Positions 41,969 through 55,500 of a stretch of 64,000 bases of DNA are shown piece by piece. The notes beneath the pieces were generated by a model, which did no database searches, had not been told where the DNA came from, and saw only the letters and a program-made list of their open reading frames with translations. Position numbers and translations under genes: made by a program. Source of the DNA: Aphrocallistes beatrix (lineage: Eukaryota; Porifera; Hexactinellida; Sceptrulophora; Aphrocallistidae); contig OY725493.1 of the NCBI GenBank assembly GCA_963281255.1, positions 1,549,550-1,613,549 of the forward strand, given 5' to 3'. How positions within the stretch are numbered: position 1 is the stretch's first letter; each line of letters starts with the position of its first letter.

Positions 41969-43966
41969 ATGTTAGTCTTATTCGAGACTGCAGCAGGCTA
42001 TGCCATCTTCAAGCTCTTGGATGAGAAGAAACTGCAACGATCAACGAATCTCTTCTCAGAGTTTGAAACTCCTGAAGCAGCTACTCAGTTCGTGAAATTA
42101 CAACATTTTGATAAATTCTCCGACGTGAACGAAGCTCTGGTAGCAGCCACTGCTGTTGTAGAAGGAAAACTGACAAAGCGACTGAAAAAACTCATTTTAC
42201 AAGTCTCACAAGGGATGCACGAGAGTCTAGCCGTATCTGACTCAAAGCTCGGATCTGCTATCAAAGAGAAGATTGGATTGGAGTGCATCCATGGTACGAA
42301 AATACAGTCACTCATGCGCGGCATTCGCGAGCAAGCAGACACCCTCCTGGCCGGACTGGATAAGAAGGAAATGGATTCGATGGCCCTGAGTCTCGCTCAC
42401 GGCATGTCTCGATTCAAACTCAAGTTTAATCCTGACAAGGTCGATACCATGATCATCCAGGCAGTCAATCTGCTGGACGACCTGGACAAGGAGCTGAACA
42501 ACTATATCATGCGGTGCAGGGAGTGGTGAGTTCGAGTGGTACTTATCTATAGGTGTGCATGTTCCCGAGGAAATAGAGTGGCAACTACATTCTTGCCAAC
42601 TGTCCCGTTTTTGGCGGGACGTCCCGCTTTTTTCACTCTTCTATTGAGCTAATTTTCACGAATGCCCTGCTTTTACATGAAATTTTCCCATTATGTCCCG
42701 ATTTTTTTTGATTCTGTGTATGTAGTACTTTTTTGCGTCCCGCTTCTATCATGGCGCAGGTTGGCATGTATGTATCTAGTCTAGTTGATCTTTGCAATTG
42801 TGGAGCTCTAAGAATATATTTGTGTAGGTATGGCTGGCACTTTCCTGAACTCGGCAAGATAGTATCAGACCACACAGCCTACGTACGCACCATTCTAGCG
42901 GTCGGGATGCGAGTTGATGCTCACAAGGCAGAGCTGGACGAGATACTACCTGTATCAGTTAAACAAGAAGTGGTGGAGGGCAGTGAGGTGTCAATGGGGA
43001 CAGAGATCGCGCCTGAAGATCTCCTGAACATCCAACACTTGTGCAAGCAGGTACTAGAGCTGAGCAATTACCGGGAGCAGCTGTCAGAATATCTGAAGAA
43101 TCGAATGGCCACGATCGCCCCCAACTTAACCGTGCTTGTCGGGGAGCTGGTAGGCGCCAGGCTAATCTCCCACGCCGGCTCCCTCATGAATCTGGCCAAG
43201 TACCCCTCCTCCACCGTGCAGATCCTGGGAGCTGAGAAGGCGCTGTTTCGAGCTCTCAAAGGAAAGAAGAACACGCCCAAGTATGGACTGCTCTACCACG
43301 CGTCTCTGGTTGGGCAGAGTGGGGCTAAGTTTAGAGGTGAGGCCGTTAGGATTAATAATTGGATCCAAAAGTGATATACAGGAAACATCCGCTCCGAGAT
43401 GCGACACCATTGGGGGTAGGCGCTTGTGCCGGATCTCGGAGGTTCACAATGCATTATTTACATAGGATGAATGTCATGGGAGGATGGGTTCATTTCATAT
43501 CTGGGAGGTGCCATATTTATTGGTTTACCTGTGTGTCTAAAATATGTATTGAATTCTAGGTAAGATATCTCGCTCTCTGGCGGCTAAAGCTTCTATCAGC
43601 GCTCGAGTAGATGCGTTGGGAGAGGACGTGGATAACTCAGTCGGGCTGTTGAGCAAACAGAAAGTTGAGGCTCGTCTCATGGAGTGTGAGAAGCAGCAGC
43701 TTAGACAGGTGAGCGGCACTGGTAAGGGAACCAGGGATACAAAGAAATTCCAGTTTAAGCAGGAGGGCAAGAAGTATAATCCCGGAGCGGACTTCATGTT
43801 TGGGGAGGAGTCCAAGATGGAAGTGACAGAAGAGAAGGAATCCAAACCCGGAAAGAAACGGAGACTGGAGACAATGGAGGTAGCAGGTGACCCTCAGGGA
43901 GGAGACGGGGAGAAGAAAAAGCGAAAGAAGAAGAAGAAGGAAGACTCTGAAGCGAAAGAGGATTAG
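41969..43966 (+). CDS. NOP56: NOP56, right copy
   Basis: Exons 41969-42525, 42828-43336 and 43560-43966, identical to the left copy. The candidate snoRNA-like hairpin of intron 2 is at 43392-43441. It ends 149 bases before the PNLDC1 start codon on the same strand. Confidence 0.88.
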
Positions 43967-44114
43967 TAGAGCCTTTCATAGGATAATATTTTTAGTTTAT
44001 TAGTTTAAATTTCGATCTTTGTGATAGCGGCAATATTTTCTTATTAAATTTCCTATTAATAATAACCGCAGTATTTCATGTACAATTTACGCTACATGAA
44101 CATTCCAGTTAGCC

Positions 44115-47100
44115 ATGGTCGAGGTCACTCAGAACAATTTCCAGCAGACTCTACCGCAGATACAGGAAATGATTAAAAAATGCTCTTTCTTCGCGATAGA
44201 CTCCGAATTCACAGGTCTCGAGGCTTCCAGCGCCACCGAGAAGACACTTTTCGACTCTCCAGAGGAACGCTACCTCAAACTGAAGCACAATGCTGAAGCG
44301 TTCTCGATCACTCAGTTCGGGCTGGCTTGTTTTACACCTGAGCAGCAAGACATTCAGAGCAACAAGTATTCCGCGGAGGTTTTCAACTTCTACCTCCTCC
44401 CACGGCCTATAGGAAGCTACGATCCGAGGTTCCAACTTCAGGTGTCCAGCATCCAGTTCCTTTGCAAGAACTCGTTCGATTTTAACAAATACCTGTACGA
44501 AGGGATCCCCTATCTGAATGAAACCCTCGAAAACCAACTTCGAAAAGAAATGCAACTCAGTTTTAAACCAGATAAGTGCTCCGATGAGGACGCAATGAAT
44601 CACTCCAGTGCCCGGTGAGTTAGTCGGGATGCTATGTGAATCCCTACTCAGCAGTGATCTTATCCTCAATGTAGAATAATGGCCATCATCAAGGAATGGC
44701 GCGACAAGAATATAATCCTGCACCAGCAGAGCCGGCTGGATTTGAAGATGGCGCCAGGATTCTCTCTTGACAATATCATCCAACAGATTCACACCGACTT
44801 CTCGGACTTACACGCCTGTGTTAATTCCGAAGGTCGTCTGATCGTTAAACTGGGTACGCACAATTCCATCCAAGAAATGAACTGGGAGGACTCCTTACAG
44901 AGCTTTGTTGGATTCTCTCAGGTCTTCAAAATGCTAGTGAAATCACGGAAGTCACTTATTGGGCACAACTTAACGATGGACTTGATGTTAATGTACCATC
45001 ACTTTTATGAACCACTGCCCCCTACCCTGGATGAATTTAAGCGTAACCTCCTCGCACTGTTCCCTTCAATCATCGACACGAAACAGCTGTGTGTTATGAT
45101 ACGTAAAGAGTTCAACATGACGAACGCCACCACTCTGAGTGAGGTATACGGACAGCTGAGCAGCTCCCAATGGTCCCTCTTCTCACTCTGCGCGCCTGAC
45201 GTCACAATGTCTAATTCTAACGTTAAGAAGGTGACGTCATTCCATCAGGCGGGGAATGATGCCTATTCAGCTGGGTTTGTGTTCCTGAGGATCGGTCATT
45301 TCTTATTTATGAATGGTAAGTCATCAATTCATTTACAAGCGATTCTTCTGCTGTACAAATATCATGTCAAATTAAAATATAGTAAAATCACGATGACGTA
45401 AATTTCTACCATTTTGATTATAACTCATTTAATAGATGTATTAGCCTACTCAATGCAAGCGGGTGAAGCTGCTTGTTATTATTCGCATTAACTCGTAAAA
45501 TATTGCAAAATTTCTGAGCTTTCATTGTACATAGTAGTAGGTTGTAGTGAAATTTATTATTTTGGACTTCTAGTTATCTTATTTTTCAAAATGAACAACA
45601 TTCGAGAGATAGATAAGAGGCGCCAGAGGTAGTCTCCGACACGATTATATCCATGCGAAGCTTGATTATAAAATCGCCACTTACTCTAGCTATACTAAGT
45701 TATCTCATCGTAATTTGTGGCTATCGTTGTTATCAAAGGAATGTCATTATTTGGAAGATTATCAATGGATTCTTGTTTTAATTATTTCCAGTTTACCTTA
45801 CTAACTTCCATCTAATTACTTGGATGTTAAACATGAATTCCAATGTCATCTCTCATCTCTAACTTTAATTTAACTGTCCAGGTTTCTTGAATTTTGCGTG
45901 GATGGTTGTACTTGGTTTGAATTTCTTATTTGACTTGTTGCAAAGAATACGTTTGGCCATCAATTTTATATTTCCCAACATCTCCTTTGGATGTCAATAG
46001 ATTCGTTTAATCAATACGTTTCTATTTTATTATACAGCTTCATTTTATCTGCAATCAGTAGTGATGTGCTAGTATTACACAAATACTTTTTAATTTATTA
46101 TCGACATGCCATGGTATCAGAAAAGAATGTCACAGAGTGAGATCATTGCTAAACTATAGAATTCAATTGTCCTTTGTGTTTAATTTACCATGTATGGAGA
46201 AGATCCCAGACAGCTAGCTATCTGCTATCAGAATTTATTCAGATTCACACTAATACCTTCAGAGGCACCTCACTCAATGTGTAGTATTTCGGTGTTATTA
46301 TTGGAACAGGTTGATCTTATCTTTCAGATAGAATTCAACTGGATATGATATCGTGTCTTGTAGCATTCAACAACACATTCAATACTACAGTACTCTCAAA
46401 CAAGTGATTTGCATTAGGATTTCCTCAAATAGTATTTCTGGTTCCATTTACTACTTGATCAAAAATTGCTATTTTAGATAGATGAAGCATCAAAGGAAAC
46501 TAATTCGAGTTACCCGATAAACGAAAAGGAATAATTCGCTATAAACCATTTCTAAGTGGTAAAAAGAATCACTTTATTTGCAGAGCGTTAATTTATGCTA
46601 CAATTTAATTTCAGTGATGAAACATTGAGAAAAAATTTAGGGTATCAAGGGAAGCATTTTTTATGATAGCTAGCATAAAATTTCGTCCCCCTCCCCGATT
46701 ATAGCGAAACCTCCATGGTGGTGGGGGGATTTTTTATGGGGTCATTTTTTTACGCAAAAGACCGAAAGTTGGCGCGTAACTTCATTTTCATTAATGATCG
46801 TTGAAATAGGTATTTTGTAACAATAATTGAATCCCTAATCACTTTATTGTGTATATAATGCTCTATTGCAAATTTTAAACAGAATATGATACAGCTTGTC
46901 AACGGCAATCTTAATTTATCTGGTCCAGTAGCACTCCGTCCGTCCTGCTCTGTTTACTGGAATTGTATGAATCCAATTGATAATTGTGTTATTTACAAGT
47001 TGTACCATTCTGCGTCTATTGTATTGACTCATTAGTGTTTGCTTGTTTGTTTGAGCTTAAAATTCAGATATTACTTTATTAATATTACATAATTTAACAT

Positions 47101-48870
47101 AGTACTCATATATTGTTTCAAAAAGTTTATTCAGAAATTCTTTCTATCCAGAATTGATCGAATAGTACATTTAATAATCTCGGTTAATGTCATGAATATA
47201 CGTATACATACGAATGTGTATTACAAATTACAATATACAGGTTAATTAGCGTTTAAAACAATTAACTAAAATGTAATTTGAGCAAACTGAAACTGATGGT
47301 TCTACTCCAATTCTATGTACTTCGTTTTCGCTGATTGATTCTTCTTCACTTTGTAAGTGAGAGGGATGAGCAAGGAGGAGAGTAACATTGACAAAAGCTC
47401 GCAGCCAATCCAAATTCCGTAGGCCTTGAGTAGTCTATCCGGCATATAGACCCCGTATAGCGAAGACTCTGGATCGAGAATAAAATAGTCAGGAATCGCT
47501 TCCATCATCCCGCGGTCATCGCTGCTTTGTGGCACTTTGGTCCCATTGGAGCTTGTCTGTATTATATCACTCTTTGGATCGTATCTCAGCATGGCCGATA
47601 TGGAGAGGCACGTGATGTGGAATATGAGCAGGATGAAAGTGAGGAATATGTGGAGAGAGAGTAGTGTGTAGCTAGCTTGGCTTAATCTGGGATTCTTCTC
47701 GTACATTGAGAGAGTTACCCCGAACATCGCGATTATGCATAGGATGAGTGCGAACACCGACAAGAGAATGCTGAGGTCGTCATTTATTGTCAGGAAGGAA
47801 ATGAACAGACGAATTCCTGTGCAGAAGAACCCTATCAGGTGAAGAATAGCGTGCAGCAACTGCACCAAGTAGCAAACGGAATTCACACTCAACATTCAGT
47901 TCTCGCAGTTAGACAGTACCTTTGATCTTTTTCACATTACACTGCTGCTATTTATACTTGGCTTATTTCACTGATCTAGTACACTCTCATCCTACCTGGC
48001 TTCATCATTAAACTTTAACAATTGTCTAATTAATATAGGTAATGTTATTCTAATTTGGGTTGTTTGTAAATTCATTACTGGTTACATAAGTAATATAATA
48101 TTCCATTAAAACGCTAATTGGATACGGTGTTTAGGTAAAACTTCCCAGGAGGCGCACCCTGCTCCCTTCAAGACTTACCTGCACCTAATGAAGCCTTTTG
48201 AGAATCGCATTAATGTCATCAGAGGGACGATTGACTATTACTGCCTCTCCGGACCAGATCCACCTTCCAACAGACCCAGTTGGTTCGTGGTTACGCCAAG
48301 GAATTCTACATTCGCCGCAAATGAAGTAAGTTCTTTCTATTCTTTCCTTAAAGAATTCTACTTTCGTTGCTCAATAGTTATAAAGGACTACCGACTAATT
48401 TTGAAATAATATTTTGAAGATTGAAGTTGTGAATTACGCGATCTTTCAAGAAATCTCGCATTAATTTCTGCTTGAAAATGGCACTTATTATTTTTACGAT
48501 CGTTCGGTTAATTTGGACATGAATTGAGTAGATCTTAGCCAGGTTTCAGATAATTTTACTTTCGATACATATTTATACAAAATAGGTTCTGCAGCACTTC
48601 TACCAGTTCGGATCAGCTGATATAAAATATATCAATGATAGGCGCGCGCTAGTGGCGGTCTCTACCAAAGGGTCCTTTAAGGACGCTGTCCGTTATTTCA
48701 GCACTTACAGAGGTTTGAAAGTACGGATCTATTCCAAATTCTGGGACTCAGATCAACTCGTGTATGCAGCTGCTAGGCAATGCTTCTACTTCATCACAGC
48801 GACTCTAGGCGTAACTTCTGTTGTTGGGGCTGGGTTTGGAATATTTTCGCTTATGAAGCTCAGGAAGTAA
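44115..48870 (+). CDS. PNLDC1: PNLDC1 (Trimmer), piRNA 3'-end exonuclease of the PARN family
   Basis: Four exons: 44115-44614, 44675-45315, 48135-48325 and 48586-48870. Junction phases 2, 1 and 0 all agree and give 538 residues, close to human PNLDC1. PNLDC1 trims piRNA precursor 3' ends at the mitochondrial/ER surface. The DEDD exonuclease residues are all present: Asp29 and Glu31 (FFAIDSEFTGLE), Asp269 (NLTMDLMLMYHHF), His357 and Asp362 (FHQAGNDAY). Exons 3-4 encode the PARN-type RRM-like fold (FVVTPRN, VLQHFYQFGSADIKYIND, ALVAVSTK, KVRIYSKFWD). The last 30 residues form a hydrophobic anchor (FITATLGVTSVVGAGFGIF). That C-terminal membrane span separates PNLDC1 from PARN itself. Intron 2 (45316-48134) is 2.8 kb and holds an antisense gene. 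The ATG follows ATTCCAG by 6 bases. Confidence 0.87.
46391..47301. other. Unique part of PNLDC1 intron 2
   Basis: AT-rich; contains a C-run motif near 46685 (GTCCCCCTCCCCG). No gene seen before the antisense gene at 47302. Confidence 0.5.
47302..47895 (-). CDS. Four-pass membrane protein nested antisense in PNLDC1 intron 2
   Basis: 197 residues, single exon, minus strand. Four hydrophobic segments are visible at about 6-34, 43-66, 77-102 and 158-181, with a 50-residue loop between the third and fourth carrying one N-glycosylation motif (NGT). The basic C-terminal tail (YKVKKNQSAKTKYIELE) ends in an aliphatic-acidic pattern. It resembles tetraspan proteins (claudin/TMEM-like topology) but lacks the tetraspanin CCG and the claudin W-GLW-C-C signature, so the family is not named. 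It lies entirely within the 2.8-kb PNLDC1 intron on the opposite strand, between predicted exons 2 and 3. Confidence 0.7.
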   Translation of the reverse strand: MLSVNSVCYLVQLLHAILHLIGFFCTGIRLFISFLTINDDLSILLSVFALILCIIAMFGVTLSMYEKNPRLSQASYTLLSLHIFLTFILLIFHITCLSISAMLRYDPKSDIIQTSSNGTKVPQSSDDRGMMEAIPDYFILDPESSLYGVYMPDRLLKAYGIWIGCELLSMLLSSLLIPLTYKVKKNQSAKTKYIELE

Positions 48871-49545
48871 GTTTAGACAGCTTTGTACCTGCTGCTACAT
48901 CTCTCACTTATTTCAAGCAGATTTTCTTGATATTTAAGATGGATTGAATTCCATTGTTGGCATTTTATCTATTCTTGAGTAATTACAATTTCTAGATGCT
49001 GATACAATCATTAATGTGACTTTTCATTTTTGATTGCATATACTGTTACATCGTATACTGGGGTTAGCGGAGTTCGCCTAATTGCGAGTAACATTTTATT
49101 CAAATTGCTCTTGGCAAACCGTCCATATTCGAGTAACAAAATAACATCTTAATGCGTATACATGTTGATGTATATGTTTACAATTTTTACTGAAAAAAAA
49201 CTTAATCAGATTCAAATAGGAGGAATTTGAATTTGTAAATTAGGAATTTACTACAAAATATAAGTATTTTATACAGATTAAGTACATAATTATTAAGAAA
49301 TAAACCCGCCTTACTACTATTTTTATGAAATATTTTCTACTGGACGAATGCTCTTAGTGTATGGCTCCTTGAACTCACAATTAAGGCAATTGTTGAATAA
49401 TCATACGCGTAATATATATTAGCTTTCTCCTACTTTATATACCTTCTCGAAAAATATCTTCATAGTCTCTTTTCAAAAGATTAATTGGAGTGAAGAAATA
49501 ATTGAATTTATATTTCAGGGTTGAAACTTTAATTAGTAATAGACC
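48871..49545. other. Intergenic, PNLDC1 to TRRAP
   Basis: AT-rich without a gene. Ends in TTTATATTTCAG at 49507-49518, an acceptor-like site 27 bases before the TRRAP ATG. Confidence 0.6.
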
Positions 49546-52500
49546 ATGTCTAAACTTTCTGGCTTTTCACATGAGCCCCTGCACAGATTAATTGATGCCT
49601 CCGTGGAGTTTGGCAAGAAGTTGAAGTGCATTCAAGAAATACTTGAACACCTAGACGACATAATACATAGCGAACAGTACATGGCTTTTCTCCACACAAT
49701 TTTACCAATATTTTTCCAATTCTTACGAGAAACTGAGATTCAGTTCATCTCCGATACTCCACAGCAGGAAGCTAGAAAATATGTGTTGAACATCCTAAAC
49801 CGACTTCCTGCGAATGACTCACTCAAACACTACTCGAACGATATCCTCAGCACTGCATTCAGCATTATAATCAATGACAATGAGGACAATGCAGTGCTGT
49901 GCATTTGGCTCATAATAGAACACGTCAAGTACTACAAGCCTCCGCTCACTCCTGAGTTGCAGCAGTTCTTACACTTCTCTAAGAAACTGCTCTCAGAACT
50001 GCCTAACCTGAAGAAAGAATGGTTAGCTTACGAGAAGAGAGCACAGGACACTCCTGCCGCTTTCCCTGAGAAGGAGTCCGCCTCATCCGAGGCCAATACC
50101 TCCAGAGAGTTGACTAGAGTGTACCCTTCTCACCTCTCCTTGAAGGTGATATCTGAGCTGCCAGTGGTTCTACTGCTAGCGTATCAGTGCTACAAACCTT
50201 TAATAGAGCCGACCATCCTCGAGTTAATCCCTCAGCTGATTCTTTGCATTAACCTAGATCCTAAGTCCCACATTATGGACCCGAACAATAAAGAAATGCT
50301 AATCGGTTTCATTTCCACCCAGGTGAAGTATATCGTATTCTTCAGCTACTTTTCCAGGTCCTACCCAGACAAGCTCACAGAGCATGCGCCCAATCTTATC
50401 CACGGAGTGGTACAGACCCTACAGAATCTACCCTCCGAGGTGATTACTGTTAGAAAAGATCTCATCAACGCGACCAAGAGTCTCATCCTCTCCGACCTAC
50501 GCGTCTTCTTCTCCCCGCACCTGGAGCTGCTGCTGGAGGAGAGCACGTTCCTCGGGGCTAACTGGGCCGTGGCCTCAGACAGCTTCAGGACGCTGTACTA
50601 TCAGATAATCGGAGATCTGGTGTACAACCTCAGAGCTAAGCTCTCCACTTTCCAACTCAGAAAGGCTATCGACCTGTTCGGTAGAGCGATATACGAGCCT
50701 TCGTTTCTGACCCTAATCCAGCAGGTGTCCGGGAAAGTCCTGCTCGGACTCGCGGAGTGCCTACGCCAGAAGCAGGAAGAGCCGAGCAGCAGAGATCTGC
50801 TCATCCGCATGCTGAACATCCTCCTGCTCAAGTTCCAGTACATCTCAGAGCAAACGCTGCCCTATTTGATGGACCAGTGTTCCAGTGAGCCCGGCCGCGT
50901 CTCTGACGCTGCTACATCTGGAGGCGCCAACTCTGACGAGAAGAGAGAGGAGCTCAGCGATGAGTTCAGCTCGACCAAGAGGTCCACTGGGAAGATCTCT
51001 ACCCCCGGCTACCTGGTACTTAGCGAGAATAAGTCCCTCCTCAAGATATTCATCCTCTCAGTCAAGACTATCGTCTCCAGTCTAGCTATTCCGACCGGCA
51101 GTTTCATGTCTGTAGCAACTCTGAAGACCTTTCCTTCCTACGAGGAGGGAGTGTTTCACAAACTTTTCGAGAGCATGCTGCGCTCCCTCGAGTTGTACAG
51201 AATATCTATTTCTTCATCCGGCGTGCTAACCATCTCTAATCCTAAATACTATCTGACACAGATGTTCGTAGTGAGGATGAAGGAGGAGAAAGAAGTGTTT
51301 GAGAATTTTGCCCAAGTCTTTACTTCGCTCACTCCTTCCACGTTTAAGAGCATCATCTCCACGCATATTCACTTGCTGGTAGAGCAGATTCAGAAAAATT
51401 TCGCACTACAGTTCATCCCACAGACATTTTTAACTCAGCATAACACATGCACAATATTCAGTTCGATAGTTTTAGACTTTTTAGCCAAGAAACTGGATGA
51501 AATGGGCAGCAATCCGGATCTATCTGAACTCTACCTGAAGCTGTTCAAGCTGACATTCTCCTCTACATCTTACTTCCCGCAAGAAAATGAGCAACTCCTC
51601 AAGCCATACATCTCTACGATCATATCTAAATCTCTCACGTACTGTAAATCAGCCTCAGATCCGATCGGCTACTTCTACCTGATAAAGGCTTTGTATAGAG
51701 GACTGAGCAATGCAAGCGAAGCTACTTTCAACGAGTTCAAGTTCCACCTCACTGATCTCCTCTCTACACTCAACAGATTCCACTCTACTGCTCAGACTCA
51801 GCATCTCCGAGATATCATTGTAGAGCTCTCACTCACCATTCCCTTCAGAAGTTCCTTGATTGCTCTACCGTACATAATCTACCTCATGCGGCCTCTCGTC
51901 TATGCTCTTAACAGCTCATCAGCTATATTCATACAAATGGGACTCAAGTTCTTGGATGCGTTTTTAGAAAATACCTCTCCTGACAAGTTATTTGACACGT
52001 TCCATAACCTTAAAGCGCCACTAATGCACTCTCTCTACAAAAATCTGGCTCGTCCAGAGAAGGAGATTAGTCATGCCGTGTTTAAGATTCTGGGAAAGTT
52101 TGGAGGAAACAGTAGGAATGTTCTCAAAATCCCTCAGGAGCTCGGCTACTCCGAGCCAGAGAGTGTAGAGCAGCACGCCCTGCTGTCTTTCCCTAACTTG
52201 TCCGATATGATTGCTCTACCACTGCACAAACTCGTGATGGAATCGACCAAAATCTTAGAAGAATCAAAGCTGGAATCGAACTACCTGGAAGCAGCATGGC
52301 ACATCATACACGGCTACCTCCTATCCCTTGTAAACAGTGAAGAAATCCTATTTATTACGAATATTACTAGAAATTCAAAGTTGACTGTGAGAACCAAGCG
52401 TCCTGATCTCTTCAACAAACCCCTTACACAAATATCCCTCAGATCTCACGATCCAACGCTGTCCACCGCACTCTATGGTCTGCTGAACGCTGTCTACGTA

Positions 52501-55500
52501 CTGAAGGGGGACTCTGTCCAGTTCTTTCAATCTCTAGTCCAGCACATATCCCTCATGCACCTGGTCTCAGAGAGCTTTCCCCTCGAGCTGGAGAGTCCAG
52601 CGAAATCAGAGATCCTTTCCTCCTCTCTCATCCAAGCCATAGTCAAGTGCATGTGTGCTTATGATGATAACCTGATTAAACTCGGCAAACAAACAATCCT
52701 ATTATTCATTGAGACCACATTGCCATGTCTGGGCGGGAATGAGCAACTAAGCGAGCTAGGATTCTTTCAGGAATTGGCGCACAATCTCACGACCTGTTGC
52801 TACAAACTGGTCTGGTTTGAGAAGAGGGGAGCGTGTCTGGGCATAGAGATACTGGTAGATAGACTCTCCATCCGTTGGGTGATCGAGCACCAGATTCTAT
52901 TTCTCAAAGGCCTTTTCAACCTCATAGGCAATCTAGACGAGGAGATTACGTACGGAATCACCCAGTCAGCAGGAGATCTCGTGTATAATATCATAGAGCG
53001 GTGCAACAGCCCCCTTGTGAGCCCTGGGATGAGTCTTGCAGAGCTGCAGACACAGCATCAGTCATGTGCTATCGAACTGCTAACGAGAGAACTATGTTCT
53101 CCCAACAAGAATCTGAGGCAGGTTGTGTTTCGATCTGTGTCTCTCCTATCTCATACCCTCCTGAAGATACCAGTCACCAACTTGCTTGACGTGCACAGAT
53201 CCATCATAAGCGATTACTTCTCTTTTCGAGAGTCTCCTCTCAGAACTCTCCCCAAGACCATCCAGATCGGGTTCCTAGACGGGTTCTACTTCTGTAGTTC
53301 CCAATCGCCGCGTGTCTTCTCTCTAGAAATAGGCAACACGCGCTATGACACTTTCATTAAAGATCTCTTCTCTGTCTGCGAGTGCGAAGAACGGACAGCG
53401 AATAAACCGCAGAAGACAGACATTCTAACTCAGGAACTCACTAAGTCAGCTCTCTACGCCTTCACTGTACTCTGCTACTTGCCAGGTCTGAGAGAAAACA
53501 TCTTCCAAACTCTGTGCACGTTCATCCGTCACGGAGATCCGGAGTTGATGGAAGCTGCTAAGTCTTGTATGCAGATGTTCATTCAAGACCATCACGACCA
53601 GAAGTTAGCGCATGACGGCTTGCGGGGATTCCTGAACAGCATCTTAAGAGTTCATGCCAGCCTGACTCCGCCCTTGCTGCAGCGGCTCACTTGTATGATC
53701 AGCTTGTTTCCAGCCTCATTCAATGAGAAGTTCTGTAACCAACTCCTGAACCCCATCCTGAACCACCTGAGCAGCCTCCTCACCACTCAGAATCGAGGCC
53801 ATCCCGTGGAGCTGGAGAAGACTGTCCTTATCATTAACATGTTCCACTACCTGCCCGCTGCTACCTTCAAGCACTTCGAGAATATCGTGAATGCTGTTCT
53901 ACAGCTAGAGCGACTATTCTCTGGAGAACTTGATAACAACCTATACGATGCAGTCACTAAATTTGCTCTCAACTTCCCAGAGCGCACGGTTAGACTGTTC
54001 ATCGAGTACATGCCATCTACTCCCAACTGCTTCAAGTTGTTTTCCTACCTCATCACGCACAAAGACAGCCTGCCCTTCATTCAGATCCTGAAGGGATGCA
54101 CTGATGATATCCTCTGCCTCATCCAGATGAAGTGCCTCTACAATTGTCCAGAAGAGCACATGAAACACTTCCAAGACCTCACACGCTATTACGGGTACTT
54201 TATCTGCGGCGTTATCGTCCAGCAGGACAACAGTTGGATATCTCTACAAACTCCAGTCATCGCTTGGATAAAGTCAGTTTGGAAATCAGATGGATTCCAC
54301 CAGGAGATTGATGCCTTCAACACTTCTCCTCTGATCTGGAAGCTGCCTATGCTTCTATCTCAGTGCTTAATCGCATACCTAACCGATTCCCCAGAAGATT
54401 TCGAGACCCTCTTCCATCTGCTCCGAGCTTACGATCACAGGTACCTCTGCTCGATGGACGTGCTCAGGAAGTTCATCGAATACACGGTTGTTGTATCTTA
54501 CTCGCCTCAGAAGAAAAGAGCTTTATTTTTCGCGGTTATTCCCATCTACCAAGACGCCACAATTGACAAAGGTTTTAAAGCTAAGATATTGATGCATCTC
54601 ATCATTCCAATGGTCCGCAGCAGTTTCGAGGAGGGACAGGTGGATGAACTGATCGGAGGCACCCCTACTCCTGACGAGGATAGCGACACTAACATTATCA
54701 GCGTTTTCATCAGGACATTCATTGACAACGAGAATGCTCTCTCAGAGCCTGATAACATTCGGCTCCTGCTGCTACAACTTGCCTGCATTTTCGTAGAGTA
54801 CGGTTTCCTACACATCCATGACCCCATGACACGGAAGCATGGCACGAAACTCCGCCAACTCATGACCTATGCTTGGCCCTGCCTTCACATGAAGAAGTTT
54901 GCTGACCCCTCCATGAAGTACCACGGCCACTTACTCCTAGCTCACATCATCTCCAAGTTCGCTATTCACCGTAAGATCGTCATTCAAGTGTTCCAGAGTC
55001 TTTTGGAATCTCATACTGGAGAGGTGATTGGTGTCGCTAAAAAGGCGCTAGACATTATTGTCCCTGCACTGCCCAATCGGATGGAAGACGGACAGACTCT
55101 GTTGTTGCATTGGACACGGAAAGTTTTGGTTGAAGAGTGCAGGAGTGGAATAATGATAATGATGCATGTAATTCTGCTCATCATTCAACACAGTCAGATC
55201 TACTACCCAATATACAGGAGCATCATACACTACATGATCTCCACGATGCAGAAGATCTCTTCCACCGGCGTAGCCTCTAAGGAGAACAGGAAGCTCTGCT
55301 TAGATATCGCAGATGTGATTCTTAAATGGGAGCTACAGCGTGCTAAGGAGGAGAAGAATCCGGTTGAGGGGGGGACTGGTTCAGGGGACCAATTTTGTGT
55401 GGGTAGCATGGACACTGACTCAGCTGTCGATGTCAGTAAGAAATTATCATCCAGTGAACAAAGTTCTTATACGCCCGAACATGAAAAGGCTTATCTCGAA

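Larger units (their letters stand above)
37100..46390 (+). repeat. Right copy of the 9,291-bp duplicated block
   Basis: Starts with the first base after the gap, inside the membrane-protein gene, and ends at AATACTACAG, after which unique sequence continues into the rest of PNLDC1. A true tandem duplication would not be expected to begin and end exactly at a gap. Confidence 0.97.

Noticed and set aside
27609..46390. Recent tandem duplication of the ADA-actin-NOP56-PNLDC1 block
   Set aside because: The copies begin and end exactly at a 200-N placeholder, show no differences, and only a merged version gives complete end genes. Contig overlap explains this more simply.
48188..48870. Independent small membrane-protein gene
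   Set aside because: It has no start near an acceptor of its own, and its phase and RRM-like sequence complete PNLDC1.
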